Below, one piece after another: positions 63,231-64,000 of a DNA stretch of 64,000 nt. Position numbers and translations under genes: made by a program. Source of the DNA: Mustela lutreola (lineage: Eukaryota > Chordata > Mammalia > Carnivora > Mustelidae); NCBI RefSeq assembly GCF_030435805.1, contig NC_081291.1, forward strand, positions 14,841,001-14,905,000, written 5' to 3'. Under the pieces are notes generated by a model, which was not told where the DNA came from, did not search any database, and worked only from the letters and a program-made list of their open reading frames with translations. The number at the start of each line of letters is the position of its first letter. Within the stretch, counting starts at the first letter, position 1.

Positions 63231-64000
63231 CATTGTGGGTTTCTAAGAGAGTGGTTCCCTCCTGTGAAATGGCAGTGAGAGATGGCCTCGGTCTGGGCCT
63301 CTGTGGGCTGGCAACTGCTTCAGTGGGGCTGTGTGTCCCCCAGGGGCCAGGCCAGGGGGCTGGGCCTGCTGGAGGCCACAGGTGAGAGGCGGGACTCAGG
63401 AACAGTCGGGCGGGGTCTCAGGCCAGAGCTTGGTTAAAGCAGAGCTGGTGGTGGCCTCAGGCCATTAGCAGAAGCTGCACTTTTCTGGAAGGCTACAAGT
63501 AAGAGGCATTGTGGGCCCTGCCGGGCTGAGGAGCTAGTGAGTGGCAGGCTGCCTCTGACCTTCAAAAACAGGCTCTCTCTGTGGCCCAGCAGCCTTTGGA
63601 TGGAGTGGGCAAGGGCTAAGTACCGGGATCTGAAGCCTCTTCTCCGGCTTCCTCCCAGGCTTCCTGGCCTCCAGTGGGCCCTGCACACCAGGGCAGGGCC
63701 TCCAGGCCAGCAGGGCAGCAATGGGGCCCTCCCTCTAGCACCTCAGAGCGCTGGGGAGCCATGAAGGTGTATGAACAAGGGAGGTGGGCCAGCCATGACT
63801 CTCTGGGGTGAGCCATACGTGGGGTCTAGGGAGGAGTCCAGGTGGGGTCTGGGTGGGAACCTGAGAGCCAAGAGGATAGCAAACGGTCAGCCGAACAGCT
63901 GAGGACCAGGGACCCGAGTGCATGTGGGTTTGGGCATGAGAGGCATCAGGGGCTCCCCTGGTTTTAGGCTCAGGGGCCTGGAGTAAGGGAGGATGGAGGA
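63231..64000. other. Right-edge non-coding stretch
   Basis: G-rich DNA without a recognisable exon or repeat. Short reading frames here lack splice sites or protein-like composition. Confidence 0.45.

Overview
The window is nuclear DNA from a carnivoran mammal, most likely a mustelid (weasel, mink, otter or badger group). About thirty tRNA-derived CAN-SINEs, a family confined to Carnivora, are scattered through it. The body of the younger copies reads like the mustelid form as I remember it, rather than the dog or bear form; the family-level call is an inference. Spliced genes, CpG islands and ancient MIR, L2, L1 and MaLR fragments fit a mammalian chromosome.

Four protein genes can be rebuilt exon by exon. 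Their order matches human 19p13.11: CERS1 (minus, 7.5-17.1 kb), COPE (minus, 20.7-35.4 kb), DDX49 (plus, 35.8-43.0 kb) and HOMER3 (minus, 44.3-49.5 kb coding, with its CpG-island promoter near 51-52 kb). All reading frames join cleanly. Predicted lengths are 337 (CERS1, short C-terminal form), 308 (COPE), 483 (DDX49) and 358 (HOMER3) residues. No coding exon shows a disabling change.

Layout: 1-7.4 kb lies downstream of CERS1 and holds repeats, one fossil LTR and one possible extra exon. GDF1, which shares a transcript with CERS1 in other mammals, is not in the window and should lie off the left edge. 17.1-20.5 kb separates the CERS1 promoter from the COPE 3' end. COPE and DDX49 are head to head, with 371 bp between start codons, and share a compact promoter. 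DDX49 and HOMER3 are tail to tail. 52-64 kb is non-coding as far as I can see: ancient repeats, a five-SINE cluster, and one segment with paired homeodomain-type sites.

The genes are physical neighbours rather than members of one pathway: ceramide synthesis in the ER, COPI coat, nucleolar RNA helicase, postsynaptic/Ca2+ scaffold. I found no novel gene system. The least explained structure is a GC-rich minisatellite of about 41 bp period in the HOMER3 promoter island. Other points worth a check are the paired ZNF143-type sites in the COPE/DDX49 promoter and a CERS1 stop codon that overlaps a splice donor.
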